A stretch of 38,056 nucleotides of DNA from CAYUWG01 sp964448285 (GTDB taxonomy: Bacteria; Bacteroidota; Ignavibacteria; SZUA-365). Each line of letters starts with the position of its first letter. Position 1 is the first letter of the stretch. The position numbers were made by a program, and so were the translations under genes. The notes under the pieces were generated by a model. It searched no databases. It had not been told where the DNA came from and saw only the letters and a list, made by a program, of their open reading frames with translations. The stretch spans positions 1 to 38,056 of the forward strand of contig CAYUWG010000034.1 in assembly GCA_964448285.1 (NCBI GenBank), written 5' to 3'. Positions 8,845-17,358 of the stretch are shown in pieces.

Positions 8845-9689
8845 GCGACTACGGGAAGGCATATTGCGTTTTTACCGTCGATGTCGAAGAGTGGTATCAC
8901 CGGAACGATATGCAAATCCCGCTGTCCGCGGTCAATGGGAATCAGGGGCGAGTGATCGAGAACACGAGCCGTCTGTTGTCACTCTTTGAAGAGAGCCATT
9001 CCTATGCAACATTTTTCATCCTTGGCGAGATCGCGGAACGATATCCGGATCTTGTCCGGCAGATAAGTGAAGCAGGACACGAAGTCGCGGCTCATGGTTT
9101 CAAGCACCGAACGGTGGATTCGTTGACACCACGTGATTTCCGTGAGGACATCATTCACGTGAAGGCTTTGCTGGAAGAGTTCACAGGTCAACACGTCATC
9201 GGGTATCGTGCGCCGTGCTGGTCTATTGGAAGGGCGAATCGTTGGGCGTGGGATATTCTTCAGGAGGCCGGTTACCAATATGATTCGAGCGCAGGGGAGC
9301 GGGGATTCATGGTTCAAGATGATGAGTTACCGAAGAATACACGGAAGCATATTCAGGATGGTTTCATGGAATGTCCGCCTTCTACGATTCAATTGGGAAT
9401 GTATCACCTCAATTTTGGAGGCTTCGGTTTCAGGCTGTTGCCGCTTGCATATTCCGTGCACCATACGGAGAGACTGCTGCGGATGTCACACGTGCCTACA
9501 CTCTATATTCATCCCTGGGAAATTGATGAAGAATTCCGCTACCCGGCTCGTGAGTTGACGCTGAAGATGCGTTCTATCCTGCGTATGAAGAGCGTGGGGA
9601 TCGCAACGTGCGCCGCGAAGATACGCTTCTACCTTAAGCGCTTCCCTTCGCGAACGATCGCTAGCACGTTAGCGCACCTTCAGCTATGA
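8841..9689 (+). CDS. Polysaccharide deacetylase (NodB fold, DUF3473/XrtA-associated type)
   Basis: NodB-homology carbohydrate esterase of 282 aa that probably removes acetyl groups from an N-acetylated surface glycan. TVDVEEWYH near residues 12-19 supplies the catalytic aspartate (D14). The metal-binding HxxxH is H85 and H89 in AAHGFKHRT, and GYRAPCWSI is the third NodB motif. LYIHPWEID and the C-terminal region match the DUF3473-containing deacetylases often found in exopolysaccharide loci. There is no signal peptide, so it would act in the cytoplasm or on inner-leaflet intermediates. Its GTG start overlaps the methyltransferase stop (GTGA). It ends in a 6-nt convergent overlap with the minus-strand methyltransferase. 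Confidence 0.87.
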   Translation: MSDYGKAYCVFTVDVEEWYHRNDMQIPLSAVNGNQGRVIENTSRLLSLFEESHSYATFFILGEIAERYPDLVRQISEAGHEVAAHGFKHRTVDSLTPRDFREDIIHVKALLEEFTGQHVIGYRAPCWSIGRANRWAWDILQEAGYQYDSSAGERGFMVQDDELPKNTRKHIQDGFMECPPSTIQLGMYHLNFGGFGFRLLPLAYSVHHTERLLRMSHVPTLYIHPWEIDEEFRYPARELTLKMRSILRMKSVGIATCAAKIRFYLKRFPSRTIASTLAHLQL

Positions 9690-10349
9690 GGATTGTACAA
9701 CGAGAATATACCCTGCATGCGGTCTTGGCCTGCGAACGCTCCACTCAAGCAATGCCGCATTCTTTCGTTTGGTGAAATGATCTGCAAGCTCCAAGAAAGG
9801 GTCGCGCCCGGGGTCTGCGAGGAGAATACGCTTCACTCCTGCACGCGATGCTCTCCGGATCAGGAGTTTCAGCGGTTCCTTCAACTTCGGCCAAAATGAT
9901 ATATCACTTCCTAAGAGCAGATCGACGTTTCGTAAATCCGACGTCTGCAATTGCCTGAAGTCTCGTTTCATCGTGTGAACGGAAACACCGTTGAGTTTCG
10001 CCTGAAGTTCGAAAAACGGAAAGACATCCGAGTCGATATCGACGCCCGTTACGAACGCCCTGAAGGTCTTCGCGCAGAAGATGCTGACCGGGCCCCATCC
10101 GCATCCGACCTCCATCACGCGAGTGTGTGAAGGATCATGATGCTTTCTTAGGTAATCCATGATCAACCAACTGGACGACCAATTCTTCGTTCCATGGACC
10201 GATGGTGAGAACATGCGCTTGAGCTTCCGAACTTCAGGATGCTTGGATAAAAGAATGCGGATGCCGTATGCTGTATAGGATGTTCGATTGCTTGACAAGG
10301 GGTTTCTCTTCAGTGAAACAAGCCGGATCGTCACAAGACGCGGATGCAA
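9684..10349 (-). CDS. Class I SAM-dependent methyltransferase (nicotinamide N-/protein-methylase-like)
   Basis: Rossmann-fold methyltransferase, up to 221 aa, running opposite to its neighbours. Motif I reads VMEVGCGWGPVSIFCAK, followed by VTGVDIDSDVFPFFELQAKLNGV. A DLLLGSDISFWPKL stretch follows at the motif IV position, and ILLADPGRDPFLELADHF near the end. This pattern resembles the protein-lysine/nicotinamide N-methyltransferase-like family, in which a D-x-x-Y/F-W motif replaces NPPY. The start is uncertain: the frame opens at a TTG (10347-10349), with GTG and further TTG codons downstream and no clear Shine-Dalgarno. The 3' end overlaps the deacetylase by 6 nt with no terminator visible between them. 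Confidence 0.75.
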   Translation of the reverse strand: MHPRLVTIRLVSLKRNPLSSNRTSYTAYGIRILLSKHPEVRKLKRMFSPSVHGTKNWSSSWLIMDYLRKHHDPSHTRVMEVGCGWGPVSIFCAKTFRAFVTGVDIDSDVFPFFELQAKLNGVSVHTMKRDFRQLQTSDLRNVDLLLGSDISFWPKLKEPLKLLIRRASRAGVKRILLADPGRDPFLELADHFTKRKNAALLEWSVRRPRPHAGYILVVQSS

Positions 10350-10496
10350 AGAAACGGAAGGTACGGCTGGGATGCAATTCTGCCACTCGAAGGAAGGGAA
10401 GCGGAGATCGGAGGACGGAGGTAGTAGTCCTTGCTCTTTCAGTTTTCTTCATTCACAATTGATCGAACGATGTCTTACATTCAGGGAGTCCATTCG

Positions 10497-13400
10497 ATGA
10501 AGATCGGGACGGTCATGATAACAGCGAAAGAACACGCAACTCTCAAATTCCCACAATTCACAATCGTCTCAGCGTCGGCGGGGTCGGGGAAGACGTACGC
10601 ACTTGCCACACGGATCGTTCGCTTCCTGCTCGATGAACGTATCCCGAACAACGGCCTCTCCAGTATTCTCGCGATGACGTTTACGAACAATGCCGCAGCC
10701 GAGATGAAACAGCGCGTGTTACGCTTTCTGAAATCTGTGGCTCTCGGTGTGGATGATGCGATGCAGAACTTCATCGAGGAGACCGGCAGCGCTCCGAGCG
10801 AATTGCAGAAAAAGGCAGAGCGATTGCTTGAAGAGATATTCGCCCGTTACGATGACTTCCAGATTCAGACCATCGACAGTTTCATGGTGCGAGTACTCCG
10901 CTCATCGGCAGTTGAGTTCGGATTCAGTCCTGCATTCGAATTGATGATCGAATCGAGGGAGATCCTCGAGGAAGCGTTCGAGCGTATGTCGAGACGCATT
11001 CGAAGTGAGAGCAGCGAGGCAGTACAGTTTCGCAAGATCATCGAGATGCTCGAAGAACAGGGAAAGGACAAGCGGTACATCTGGAATCCTTTCGCGAGTC
11101 TTGAGAAAAGTGTCATTGAATTCTACAGGACATTAGCGACACTGCCCGAAGAATTCGACTGGAGGGATTGCTCCGGTGAAATCGATAGCGTGCTTAGGCG
11201 ATTCGAAAAGAAGGTCCTTGAGATGAATCGGATCGTTGTTCAGTCCGGCTGCATCGTCAGCAAGAAATTCCAGCAAACGATAGCTGAGATCGAGCGCGGA
11301 CGCATTCGCGAGTCGATCATGAAATCGTTCGACGGCGCTGTCAACAAAACGGGAAGCGGATTGAAGTACAAACCGACCAAGCAATTGCTCGAGCCGCTTG
11401 AATCGGAAATTCGGGATATGCAAACGGAGTTCATCGAACTGGATGCCCGGCAGAAATTTTATCCCGTCATGCTTGCGCTGAAAATGTTAGAAGAAGAACT
11501 GGACAGCGTGAAGAAGGAAAGGAATCGGCTCGGAATCGAAGACCTCGGGAAGATGATGCATGAGTATATAAAAAAGGACATGATCCCGGCGGTCTTTATC
11601 CTGTTGGGCGACCGCATCCATCATTATCTTATCGATGAATTCCAGGACACGTCGCCGATGCAATGGGAAAGCATGAAACCGCTCTTCGATGAAGCGACGG
11701 CGAAGGCCGGAAGCCTGTTCATCGTCGGCGACATGAAGCAAAGTATCTTCGGCTTTCGTGGTGCGGATTGGCGCATCATGCACAAACTCATTCACGAGAA
11801 ACACACGTTCCCTTCGACGGAGAATGAAGTCAGGAGTCTCGATATGAACTGGCGCAGCGGCGAACGCATCGTCGAATTCAACCGCATGGTGTTTCACGAC
11901 GGCGTCGGGAACGATCCGGAATTCTCTGAAGCCGGAGGAATGAGCGGATTGACCCAGTACGAACAAAAGGTGCTCGATAAAAAGAAAGGCACTGGATATG
12001 TCGAAATTCGAAAGCACGGAAAGAGCGATGAACTCCCGGAGCGCGAAGACATCCTCGCGATCATCGACGACTGTGTAAAACGAGGCTATGACTATGGGGA
12101 CCTGGCGGTCCTTGCGCAGAAGAACGACACGCTGATCGAAGCGAGCGAGTGGTTGAATCGCGCAGGTATTCCATTCATCTCCCACAGCAGCCTCGATATG
12201 CGCAAGCGGAAATCCACCGGTGAGATGATCGCCCTTCTGCGCTTCCTCGATTCGAACATCGACGACCTCTCATTTGCGACGTTCGTTTTTGGGGATGTGT
12301 TCGCAGCGTTCCTTCGCAGGAAAGGCAGTGTGCGCAGGGAGGATCTCGATCGCATCGCGGTTGAGGCGCAGATGAGCAACACCTACTTTTATAAAACATT
12401 TCGGGATGCCCAGCCGGAATTGTGGGAAGAATGCTTTGCACCGCTCAACCGGGCGGCGGGATATTTCCCTGCATACGATTTACTCTGCGAAGCTTACCGC
12501 ATCTTTTCCGTCTATGAGTATCTCCCTGAAGAAGAAGCGACGCTGACGAAGTTGTTGGAATCGGTCATTCGCGTCGAACACGCAGGTGCTTCCACGCTGA
12601 AGGGCTTCCTCAAGATCACCGATGAACGGTACAACGACGAAGCGTTGTGGAACATCAAAGTGCCGAAGAGCGGCAATGCGGTAACGCTCATGACGTTCCA
12701 TAAAGCGAAGGGATTGGACTATCCCGTCGTGATCGTGATGCTCTACGATAATCCCTTCAAACGCGGCGCTGATTACTTTATCGACCGTCGCGATGACGGT
12801 GTCCGGTTGTTGAAAATATCCAGTGGGGATACGAAATCATCCGAGCGTCTAAAAGCACTGTACGATGAAAACACAATCATCAAGCAGACGGATGAACTCA
12901 ACAAGTTTTATGTCGGCCTCACGAGAGCGGAAGAAGAAATGTATGTCATAAGCATATCAGGGATAAGCAAAAGTACGAAGGAGCCTGAGTGGAGTATCCC
13001 ATCTGCCTTCTTGCCTGCGAACTACGAGCCTCCGACCGATAAACCTTTCGTTCGTGTCAAACCAGAGAGAGAGGAGAACGTGATACGAGCGCTGCATCAC
13101 ACGAAAGGCTCTGTGCGGGCGATTCATGAAGCGGGAAAGGTCGGATTCCATGAGAAGCTGCGAGGCGAGATCATCCATGCCGTGCTGGAAGGGATCGAGT
13201 TCATCGATGAGGCGATCGAATCACGCGTACACTGTCTCATGAAAGAGCACGAAAGGAAGCTCACGATACTTGGAGACTCTCACAGCATCGAGCGCACGGT
13301 TCTCAACGCACTCGCAACACCGGAGATTGCGGAGTATTTCTCCACGCGTGAAGGAAGAGTCGTGTGGCGAGAACAGGAATTCGTCTCCGCGTCCGGCGAG

Positions 13401-13598
13401 ATTTATCGTACAGACCGCGTGGTCATCGACACGGATTGTGTGACGATCATAGACTTCAAGACGGGAGGCGATGAAAGCGCCGAGGAATACCGCAAACAAG
13501 TACGCCGCTACATGAACCTGATCGCTCCGCTGCACGGAGACAAGCGCATCGAAGGCCGCATCGTGTACGTGGATCGAAAGAAAGTGGAGGAGGTGTGA
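10497..13598 (+). CDS. addA: AddA-type UvrD-like helicase/nuclease
   Basis: Large subunit of an AddAB/RexAB-type recombination exonuclease that unwinds and degrades DNA ends for repair and destroys linear foreign DNA. In the 1033-aa product, Walker A is SAGSGKT (K32), motif Ia MTFTNNAAAEM, motif II YLIDEFQDTSPMQWE (D380, E381), motif III GDMKQSIFGFRGAD, motif IV NWRSG, motif V MTFHKAKGLDYPVV and motif VI FYVGLTRAEE. The C-terminal PD-(D/E)XK nuclease is complete (TDRVVIDTDCVTIIDFKTG, with D986 and K988). I chose ATG 10497, which has a GGAG-like site about 10 nt upstream; the frame remains open further upstream. Its partner, normally adjacent, lies 12 kb downstream beyond the restriction island. 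Confidence 0.87.
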   Translation: MKIGTVMITAKEHATLKFPQFTIVSASAGSGKTYALATRIVRFLLDERIPNNGLSSILAMTFTNNAAAEMKQRVLRFLKSVALGVDDAMQNFIEETGSAPSELQKKAERLLEEIFARYDDFQIQTIDSFMVRVLRSSAVEFGFSPAFELMIESREILEEAFERMSRRIRSESSEAVQFRKIIEMLEEQGKDKRYIWNPFASLEKSVIEFYRTLATLPEEFDWRDCSGEIDSVLRRFEKKVLEMNRIVVQSGCIVSKKFQQTIAEIERGRIRESIMKSFDGAVNKTGSGLKYKPTKQLLEPLESEIRDMQTEFIELDARQKFYPVMLALKMLEEELDSVKKERNRLGIEDLGKMMHEYIKKDMIPAVFILLGDRIHHYLIDEFQDTSPMQWESMKPLFDEATAKAGSLFIVGDMKQSIFGFRGADWRIMHKLIHEKHTFPSTENEVRSLDMNWRSGERIVEFNRMVFHDGVGNDPEFSEAGGMSGLTQYEQKVLDKKKGTGYVEIRKHGKSDELPEREDILAIIDDCVKRGYDYGDLAVLAQKNDTLIEASEWLNRAGIPFISHSSLDMRKRKSTGEMIALLRFLDSNIDDLSFATFVFGDVFAAFLRRKGSVRREDLDRIAVEAQMSNTYFYKTFRDAQPELWEECFAPLNRAAGYFPAYDLLCEAYRIFSVYEYLPEEEATLTKLLESVIRVEHAGASTLKGFLKITDERYNDEALWNIKVPKSGNAVTLMTFHKAKGLDYPVVIVMLYDNPFKRGADYFIDRRDDGVRLLKISSGDTKSSERLKALYDENTIIKQTDELNKFYVGLTRAEEEMYVISISGISKSTKEPEWSIPSAFLPANYEPPTDKPFVRVKPEREENVIRALHHTKGSVRAIHEAGKVGFHEKLRGEIIHAVLEGIEFIDEAIESRVHCLMKEHERKLTILGDSHSIERTVLNALATPEIAEYFSTREGRVVWREQEFVSASGEIYRTDRVVIDTDCVTIIDFKTGGDESAEEYRKQVRRYMNLIAPLHGDKRIEGRIVYVDRKKVEEV

Positions 13599-13626
13599 AG
13601 TGCGTCCGTTCATTTATGGTACCGGC

Positions 13627-13655
13627 TTGACTGATCTCCATGCCTCGCGTACTTT
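13627..13655 (+). promoter_or_regulatory. Candidate promoter of the defence island
   Basis: In the 139-bp gap between addA and hsdM, TTGACT (13627-13632) and TACTTT (13650-13655) are separated by exactly 17 bases, matching the -35 consensus at 5 of 6 positions and the -10 at 3 of 6. Transcription would start about 75 bases before hsdM. It is the best match in the gap but not a strong one. Confidence 0.3.
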
Positions 13656-13737
13656 GATGCAACCACGACTCCGAAAGGCTTCAGTATAAGCGCAAGGAAA
13701 AGGAGAAGAGGACATTTGAACAACGAGACCATTACCG

Positions 13738-15762
13738 ATGCAAGCTTCTGAACTGAACTGGATCGCCAATTTCATCTGGGGTATCGCCGACGACATCCTC
13801 CGGGACCTCTATGTGCGCGGCAAGTACCGCGACGTCATTCTCCCCATGACGGTATTGCGGCGCCTCGACGCCGAGTTGGAACCGACGAAGCAAGCCGTAC
13901 TCGATATGAAAGTTTGGCTCGATAAGGAGAAAATCACGAACCAGGACCAATCGCTCCGTCAGTCGGCCGGACAGGCGTTTTACAACACGTCGCGGTTCAC
14001 CTTGCGCGATCTGAAATCCCGTGCCAGTCAGCAGCAATTGAAGGCCGACTTCGAAGCTTACCTCGACGGATTCTCGCCGAACGTGCAGGACATTCTCGAG
14101 AACTTCGAGTTTCGCAACCAGATTCCGCGGCTCTCCAAAGCCGACGCGCTCGGAACGCTCATCGAGAAGTTCCTTTCCCCGGAGGTCAATCTCAGTCCGA
14201 ACCCGGTTCTCAACAATGACGGAACCGTGAAGCATCATGGACTCGACAACCACGCGATGGGTACGGTGTTCGAAGAACTCGTTCGTCGTTTCAACGAAGA
14301 GAATAACGAGGAAGCTGGCGAACACTGGACGCCGCGCGACGCCGTCAAGCTGATGGCGAAACTGATTTTTCTACCCGTCGCCAATGACATCGAATCCGGA
14401 ACGTACCTCCTCTACGACGGCGCATGCGGGACGGGAGGAATGCTTACGGTCGCGGAAGAAACACTGCAGCAACTCGCCAAAGATCATGGCAAAGAGGTGG
14501 CCACGCACCTTTATGGGCAGGAGATCAACGCCGAAACCTATGCAATCTGCAAGGCAGACTTGCTGCTGAAGGGCGAAGGCGACGCAGCGGACAACATCAT
14601 CGGCGGGCCGGAACATTCTACGCTCGCGAACGACGCCTTCCCTTCGCGCGAGTTCGACTTCATGCTTTCGAATCCTCCGTATGGCAAGAGTTGGAAGGGC
14701 GATCTCGAACGCATGGGAGGAAAGGGCGGGATAAAGGATCCGCGCTTCGTCATCGAACATGCGGACGACCCGGAGTACTCACTCCTCACGCGGTCGAGCG
14801 ACGGCCAGATGTTGTTCCTCGCCAACATGCTCTCGAAGATGAAGCACGGCACGAAGTTAGGCAGCCGCATTGCCGAGGTCCACAACGGCAGTTCGCTCTT
14901 CACCGGCGACGCCGGCCAGGGCGAAAGCAACATCCGCCGGTGGATCATCGAGAACGACTGGCTCGAAGCCATCGTCGCGCTGCCGCTCAACATGTTTTAC
15001 AACACCGGTATCGCGACCTACATCTGGGTGCTGACAAACCGCAAGCCCGCCCATCGCAAAAGCAAGGTGCAGCTCATCGACGCAACGCAGTGGTACAAGC
15101 CGCTGCGCAAGAACCTCGGCAAGAAGAATTGCGAGTTGTCCGATGAAGACGTTCAGCGCATCTGCGACGCGTTCCTCAGGTTCGAAGAGACCGAGCAGTC
15201 GAAGATATTCCCAAACGCTGCATTCGGCTACTGGAAGGTGACGGTCGAGCGTCCATTACGACTCGTAGGCATCGATCCAAAGCGAGCGTACTCGCCGAAG
15301 GAAATCAAAGAGCAGAAGGAAACACGCGAACGAGCGGAGGACGTGCCGCCGGTAATCAGGAAGATTCACAAGAAAGGAACGAAACCCAACCCGCTTCACG
15401 GTCTCTTTTTGCTCAGCGAGGGTGCGGTCGTAGAGTATGAACCCGACCCCGACCTCCGCGATACGGAACAGATTCCACTCATGGAAGAAGGAGGTATCGA
15501 AGCCTTCCTCCAGCGGGAAGTGCTGCCACATACACCGGACGCATGGTACTTACCAGAAAGCGTCAAGACCGGCTACGAGATCAGCTTCACACGCTACTTC
15601 TACAAGCCGCAGCCTCTGCGCACGCTGGAGGAGATTCGGGCCGACATCCTGGCGTTGGAGAAAGAGACCGAGGGGTTGCTGGGAGAGATCATAGGAGAGG
15701 TCTCACGCGAAGGCGCGAAGGAGGGGTGGAATAGGAATGCAGAAATCGGAGGTGGCGCATGA
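13738..15762 (+). CDS. hsdM: Type I restriction-modification methyltransferase subunit
   Basis: N6-adenine DNA methyltransferase subunit of a type I R-M complex, 674 aa. The helical N-terminal HsdM domain spans roughly residues 1-150 (ELNWIANFIWGIADDILRDL). The catalytic domain has motif I DGACGTGG at residues 227-234 and motif IV NPPY at 312-315. The target-recognition partner hsdS lies further down the operon. The C-terminal tail (about residues 605-660: VKTGYEISFTRYFYK, ILALEKETEGLLGEI) is repeated almost unchanged in the small ORF at 17089. The stop overlaps the ATG of a 55-codon ORF (ATGA). The start at ATG 13738 fits the family N-terminus, although no Shine-Dalgarno is obvious. Confidence 0.94.
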   Translation: MQASELNWIANFIWGIADDILRDLYVRGKYRDVILPMTVLRRLDAELEPTKQAVLDMKVWLDKEKITNQDQSLRQSAGQAFYNTSRFTLRDLKSRASQQQLKADFEAYLDGFSPNVQDILENFEFRNQIPRLSKADALGTLIEKFLSPEVNLSPNPVLNNDGTVKHHGLDNHAMGTVFEELVRRFNEENNEEAGEHWTPRDAVKLMAKLIFLPVANDIESGTYLLYDGACGTGGMLTVAEETLQQLAKDHGKEVATHLYGQEINAETYAICKADLLLKGEGDAADNIIGGPEHSTLANDAFPSREFDFMLSNPPYGKSWKGDLERMGGKGGIKDPRFVIEHADDPEYSLLTRSSDGQMLFLANMLSKMKHGTKLGSRIAEVHNGSSLFTGDAGQGESNIRRWIIENDWLEAIVALPLNMFYNTGIATYIWVLTNRKPAHRKSKVQLIDATQWYKPLRKNLGKKNCELSDEDVQRICDAFLRFEETEQSKIFPNAAFGYWKVTVERPLRLVGIDPKRAYSPKEIKEQKETRERAEDVPPVIRKIHKKGTKPNPLHGLFLLSEGAVVEYEPDPDLRDTEQIPLMEEGGIEAFLQREVLPHTPDAWYLPESVKTGYEISFTRYFYKPQPLRTLEEIRADILALEKETEGLLGEIIGEVSREGAKEGWNRNAEIGGGA

Positions 15763-15926
15763 GTTGTTCAAAGCTGCCAGCAACGAAGCCCCGATTATCA
15801 GCCTTATTCAAAGCTGCCTATAATAACGAGTCGAAGGCGATCCTTGTTATAGACTGGAGAGCGCATGGAGTAGAATCGCAGCCATGTTACAGGCACGGCG
15901 ATATTAAGGGAGTTGGCCTGCAATGA
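15759..15926 (+). CDS. Possible 55-aa small protein between hsdM and fic
   Basis: A short reading frame starts at an ATG overlapping the hsdM stop (ATGA, 15759-15762) and ends at a TGA overlapping the fic ATG (ATGA, 15923-15926). It fills the whole gap and keeps the coupling chain unbroken. The product begins MSCSKLPATKPRLSALF and contains SKAILVIDWRAHGVE. I recognise no family, and it lacks the (S/T)xxxE(G/N) motif of Fic antitoxins. It could be a leader for coupled translation, an unknown small protein, or chance; the double 4-nt overlap argues modestly for a real gene. Confidence 0.38.
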   Translation: MSCSKLPATKPRLSALFKAAYNNESKAILVIDWRAHGVESQPCYRHGDIKGVGLQ

Positions 15927-17092
15927 AGGTAAGTTCCTCCAGATCAGGCCAATACGTTCAGCAGCGAACCGGATACCGAGCGTTCATTCCCAATCCGCTA
16001 CCGCCTGACCCTCCCGTTTCAATCAGCCCGGAAATGCAGGTTCTGCTTTCCCAGGCTGATCGAGAATTGGGGCGTCTGGACGGTTCCATCCAGACGCTGC
16101 CGCACCCCGATTTGTTCGTGTATATGTACGTTCGCAAAGAAGCGGTGCTCTCCAGCCAGATCGAAGGGACACAAAGTTCGCTGCAAGACGTTTTGGCGGC
16201 GGAAGCCAAAATTCTCGCTCCGGATCGACCGCAAGACGTCGACGCGGTAGTGAACTACGTTCATGCGATGAACCACGGGCTGGCCTGCTTGCCCGAGCTC
16301 CCCGTCTCCGCCCGACTGATTCGTGAAATCCATGCGAAACTACTTGTCGGCGTGCGCGGGTCGCACCTGACGCCGGGTGAAATTCGCACCAGCCAGAACT
16401 GGATCGGACCAACCGGATGCAGGCTGAGCGAAGCGACGTTTGTTCCGCCGCCGCCCCATGAAGTCGCCCAGCATCTGCGCGACCTGGAACAGTTTCTCCA
16501 TTCTGAAACACTACTCCCGATGCTCATCCGCATCGGACTCGCCCACGTTCAGTTCGAGACCATTCACCCGTTTCTGGATGGTAATGGACGCGTGGGACGC
16601 CTACTCATCACGTTTCTTCTGTGTGAACAGAATATCCTGCTCAAGCCAGTATTGTATCTGTCTCACTACTTCAAACAGCATCGGCAGAAATACTACGACC
16701 AGTTGCAGGCAGTTCGCGACCAGGGGACCTGGGAAGATTGGTTGATCTTCTTCCTGCAAGGTGTTGTCGAGGTCAGCAAACAGGCAACTGAAACGGCCCG
16801 TCGCATTCTCACGCTTCGGGAAACGCATCGTTTGACTATCACTGAAAGCTTCGGTCGCGCCGCCGGCAATGGTCACCGCGTTCTGGAACATCTTTACGAG
16901 CATCCCATTGTTTCCGTGAACGAGATCCAGGACCTGATTGGCACTACGTACGCTGCTGCGAACTTACTCGTTGGCAAGTTCGTTTCCAGTGGCATTCTGA
17001 AAGAAATCACTGGCCAGGCGCGTAATCGTAAATTCATGTATCAGACGTACATTGATCTGTTCCGTGATAATGCGAATGTGGATGAAATATGA
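15923..17092 (+). CDS. Fic family protein (class II, self-inhibited AMPylator)
   Basis: Fic-domain enzyme of 389 aa that probably transfers AMP, or another nucleotide moiety, to a protein hydroxyl. An N-terminal Fic_N region (about residues 20-110) carries the inhibitory motif SSQIEG at 77-82 (S77, E81, G82), which marks a class II Fic with its own alpha-inh helix. The catalytic motif HPFLDGNGRVGR lies at 215-226 and is intact, with H215 as base. The C-terminal third (about 300-375) is a winged-helix-like segment (HPIVSVNEIQDLIGTTYAAANLLVGKFVSSGIL), suggesting DNA binding. It is coupled to the ORFs on both sides by ATGA overlaps. Fic genes are known passengers of type I R-M loci; the target is unknown. 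Confidence 0.88.
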   Translation: MKVSSSRSGQYVQQRTGYRAFIPNPLPPDPPVSISPEMQVLLSQADRELGRLDGSIQTLPHPDLFVYMYVRKEAVLSSQIEGTQSSLQDVLAAEAKILAPDRPQDVDAVVNYVHAMNHGLACLPELPVSARLIREIHAKLLVGVRGSHLTPGEIRTSQNWIGPTGCRLSEATFVPPPPHEVAQHLRDLEQFLHSETLLPMLIRIGLAHVQFETIHPFLDGNGRVGRLLITFLLCEQNILLKPVLYLSHYFKQHRQKYYDQLQAVRDQGTWEDWLIFFLQGVVEVSKQATETARRILTLRETHRLTITESFGRAAGNGHRVLEHLYEHPIVSVNEIQDLIGTTYAAANLLVGKFVSSGILKEITGQARNRKFMYQTYIDLFRDNANVDEI

Positions 17093-17358
17093 ACCGAATA
17101 CTTGAACGTGCCATGAGTAGCTTTGAAAAGCTAAGACGGATCACTCGACGCTTCATCCACAGTCTGTTGCTGCCTCTCGCTGAGAATGTCTGGTTCGATC
17201 AATGCCTGGTCAAGACCGGCTACGAGATTAGCTTTACCCGCTATTTTTACAAGTCTCAGCCGTTGCGGACTCTGGAAGAGATTCGGGCAGACATTCTGGC
17301 GTTGGAGAAGGAAACCGAGGGGTTGTTGGGCGAGATTATCGGGGGAAACAAAGCGTGA
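17089..17358 (+). CDS. Orphan HsdM C-terminal fragment
   Basis: This 89-aa frame is the tail of a second hsdM. From VKTGYEISFTRYFYK to the end (about residues 41-86) it is nearly identical to the tail of the complete HsdM at 13738, and a weaker match with the same spacing (LLP, then W six residues later) extends about 15 residues upstream. At DNA level the copies differ mostly at third codon positions, so this is not a fresh duplication. It lacks all catalytic motifs. It starts ATGA over the fic stop and ends GTGA over the ATPase start, so it is probably still translated. It may be a remnant of an earlier hsdM replaced by recombination, or a retained HsdS-docking peptide. Confidence 0.72.
   Translation: MNRILERAMSSFEKLRRITRRFIHSLLLPLAENVWFDQCLVKTGYEISFTRYFYKSQPLRTLEEIRADILALEKETEGLLGEIIGGNKA

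Noticed and set aside
13599..13737. Integrase attachment site at the left edge of the island
   Set aside because: No direct repeat shared with the right edge (25717-25763) and no integrase gene in the island.
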